Source of the DNA: JAEUOS01 sp040382235
GTDB taxonomy: Bacteria; Pseudomonadota; Gammaproteobacteria; Burkholderiales; JAEUOS01
DNA: 64,000 nucleotides
Reading direction: 5' to 3'
Assembly: GCA_040382235.1 (NCBI GenBank)
Contig: JBEIFV010000011.1
Coordinates: 8,419-72,418, forward strand
This document shows positions 61,778 through 64,000 of this stretch, piece by piece. Positions within the stretch are counted from its first letter, which is position 1; the number at the start of each line of letters is the position of its first letter. The position numbers and the translations under genes were made by a program. Below the pieces are notes generated by a model. The model was not told the DNA's origin and ran no database searches. It worked only from the letters and a program-made list of their open reading frames with translations.

Positions 61778-64000
61778 CAATACATTGTCCTTCGCATCAA
61801 GGTTCTCGCGCTTGCTTTCGTCCGCTTTGTATGGATACCGGAACGTCGGTTTAGAAAACTCCTTGCCCCACAAACTGCGCGTCCATTCCCACACATTGCC
61901 AGCCATGTCCAGGCAACCCGCCTCGCTGGTCCCGGCGACAAAGCTGCCGACAGCACTCGTATCGCCAATGCCGGACTCAATGGTGTTGGCGCATTCTTCG
62001 CGCCAGGCATCGCCCCAAGGATAGGCGTGTCCTTCAATGCCGCGAGCAGCCCTTTCCCACTCGGCCTCACTTGGCAAAGTGAAGACTTCCGTCTTGGCAA
62101 TCTTTCCAGACTTGCGATTTTCGATCGTGAGCCAATCGCAGTACGCGCGGGCGTCGTGCCAACTCACACTGGTTGCCGGGTGGTTGCCCCTGTCGGCCAG
62201 CTCGGCATCACGCAAGAGCCATTTCCGCCCGGTGGCGTCGATAAATCGGCGGTATTGCCCGTTAGTCACCGGAAACTTGCCGATCTTGAACGCCGGCAAA
62301 CTCACTGGGTGCCGAGGCTTCGCACGGTCGTCGTTGTCGTCGCCCATCAAGAACTCGCCCGCACCGATCGCCACGAGCTCGTCGAAATCTCGGTCATCGC
62401 CGAGCAGGCTCAACGCCCGACCCGCCAGGGCACGATCGACCGGTGGCAACCAGCCGCGCTCGACAATCGCACGTAGCCAGCGCTGCACCCGCAAGCGCTT
62501 TTTCTCGTTGCGCGGTACGGTATTGGCGCTGGGCGCAGCAAGTCCGGTTTCCCACAAGGCCTGGCCGGCCAGGAGTGCACCCCAAAGGTCAGCCGCTTCC
62601 GGCACCGGCGCGGCCTGGCCCGGCGGCTCTTCCTCCGGGCTCAGCGCCTCGACCAGATTCCACACAGAATCCGACGCGCCGCGGGCGGCCTTGGCCGCGG
62701 CCAGCAGCGTGACTTCGCGCCAACGGTTGGGGTCGGCTCGCAGCAAGCGGCCGAGCTCATCCGGAAAGCGGTCCACCGTCAGGTGGCAGGCGGCCAGGTA
62801 TTCCTGAAAGCTGCGGTGCGGAAACTGGTAGTAGCCCACTCCGTGCGCAGCGAGCAGGCCCGCGCGATCGGACAGGTATTCCTCGAGACGGCTCAGCTTG
62901 CGGTCGCGGTCGCGCGGCTCGGCGGCCAAGAGCGCCGCCATCAGGTCGATCTGGGGGATATTAGCCGTACCGACCAGGCCAGCCTGGTCGCGATGCGCCT
63001 CGAAGGCCAGCTTGTCCAGTTCGCGACGAATGGCGTCGCGACTGGCGTCGAGCCATTCGGCAAGGCTCGGCTCGATCACCTTGCTGCCATCCGGCTGAAA
63101 GCGGACCTTCAGGCCCTCCCACTGGTTGAGCAGCAAGTCGACCGCCTGCATGTACAACTCCTCGCGCTTTTCCGGCAATGCGCCGCCGCCCTCGGTGTGC
63201 AGGCGCGCGATCAAGGTGAGCAGCAACGGCCGCTCGGCCAGTTCAGCCAGTCGCGGGTTGCGGTCGATGGTGCGCTTGAGCAGGTCGGCGCGGCCCTCGG
63301 CATCGCCCGCCGTCAGGCGCGAAAGCTCGACCATGTGGGCAAACCAGGCGTCGATGAAGCCGTGCATCTGCGCTTTGGTAAAGGGCAGTAACTGCACGTC
63401 GGCGAAATTGGCCAGCTTCCAGCTTTAGTGCCGGTCATCCTTGTCCCACGGCTGGCGCTGGTAGGCGTAGGTGCGGCTGGTGACGAGAAAGCGGCAGTTC
63501 GAAAACGTTGCTGCGAAGTCTTGCACCAAGGCCATGATCTGCTCGCGCCGATCGAGCGCGTCCGGCACTTCGTCGAGGCCATCGAACAGCACCAGGCCGC
63601 CATGGCGCAACAAATGGGTTCGCAGGTACGGTGCGTAATCCGCGAGCGCGGAATCTGTCAGTTGCTTGCCGATGAAAGCCCACACAGTCTCTGCGTTCAC
63701 GGCGGTGCCGGGCGGCGGCAGGCTGCTGGCCAGGTCGCGCAGCACCACCTGAACCGGCAGCAGCGCGCCGTGATCCCAGCGCTGCGGCCGCATTTCTTTC
63801 TCTCCTTCCTTTTCGCCCGGCAGTGGCGCGGTGAGCGTCGGCAGGCTGGGTGACGCTAGCCCGAGCATTTCGCCTGCCATTGCCAAGGCCACGATGTTCA
63901 CAAAGGTGCTTTTGCCGCTCCCCGGGCCACCCAGCAGCACCAGCTTCTTTTCGGTATTGAGCACGTCCAGCGCGGACAAATGGTCGCGCTCGGCGCGCCG

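Larger units (their letters stand above)
61442..64000 (-). pseudogene. NACHT NTPase-FGE protein, DGR-2 target B, interrupted by TAA and truncated by window end
   Basis: The frame enters from the window end with AERDHLSALDVL and Walker A GGPGSGKST, Walker B LVLFDGLDE, then DKDDRH and a TAA at 63425-63427. The same frame goes on (SWKLANFADVQLLPFTKAQMHG) through the rest of the NACHT and the FGE domain (MAGNVWEWTRSLWG, RVVRGGSW) to VR2 and 66 further codons that have no counterpart in target A, ending at 61442. A single substitution of a Tyr-type codon could give the TAA. GTG at 63397 could start a second piece, but no RBS is seen. Confidence 0.85.

Noticed and set aside
39..64000. CRISPR arrays, tRNA or rRNA genes
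   Set aside because: No evenly spaced repeats and no tRNA cloverleaf or rRNA-like sequence was recognised by eye; a covariance-model search would be decisive.

Overview
The window is GC-rich, densely coded chromosomal DNA that looks like a betaproteobacterium, probably Burkholderiales. The reasons are a soxCDYZAXB-ordered thiosulfate oxidation locus, an orphan Bug/TctC binding protein, aerobic CoA-linked aromatic catabolism and a fused IorA/IorB pair. No rRNA, tRNA or CRISPR array was recognised. The species cannot be named from sequence alone.

Region 1 (1-6.4 kb): the sulfur oxidation locus soxD (partial)-Y-Z-A-X-B, followed by periplasmic accessory genes: a DsrE-like protein, a GlcG/HbpS-like protein and a TlpA-like thioredoxin. 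The TlpA gene has an in-frame TGA exactly where the family has Trp. Region 2 (6.5-11.6 kb): argB, an Hsp20 chaperone, a small CWC cysteine-rich protein overlapping cobT, a RidA-like protein and an MFS carrier. Region 3 (11.8-29.1 kb): aromatic catabolism. A CoA ligase, a two-domain flavin monooxygenase/OYE reductase and a GST diverge from a RidA protein and glutaryl-CoA dehydrogenase, a layout that suits 2-aminobenzoyl-CoA or salicylyl-CoA. Then come two tandem MBL hydrolases with a Bug protein, two LysR regulators (one frameshifted), a Rieske dioxygenase, an alpha/beta hydrolase, an SDR and gentisate 1,2-dioxygenase. Region 4 (29.4-39.6 kb): a transposase scrap, an ABC-type binding protein, a translationally coupled set of two QueG-like double [4Fe-4S] proteins and a PaaK-like ligase, a LivK-like protein, and a TRAP transporter whose two membrane genes are separated by a VapBC module.

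Region 5 (39.6-49.6 kb) is an accessory zone: CcdAB, a HigBA/RelE-type pair, two more PIN toxin-antitoxin pairs, an orphan PIN gene, IS91-like fragments, a frameshifted binding protein and a truncated glycerate kinase. It also holds a fossil diversity-generating retroelement (DGR-1) with avd, an AAC-rich template repeat and a reverse transcriptase broken by an internal deletion; its target gene is gone. Region 6 (49.8-54.5 kb) carries a ModA-like protein and iorAB.

Region 7 (54.5-64 kb) is the main discovery: a second DGR serving two NACHT (STAND) NTPases. Each ends in a formylglycine-generating-enzyme (FGE) fold with a 124-bp variable repeat. The two repeats differ at 19 positions, all inside clustered variable codons, 15 of them with adenine on one side. 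An intact RT with the DGR signature IGxxxSQ and a divergent avd lie between the two targets. A DUF4062-like effector gene directly precedes the first NACHT gene, and a divergent SLOG/phosphoribosyltransferase operon sits beside it. This looks like a hypervariable, receptor-type conflict or defence system. The second NACHT gene carries an in-frame TAA and runs off the window. No template repeat for this DGR was found in the window.
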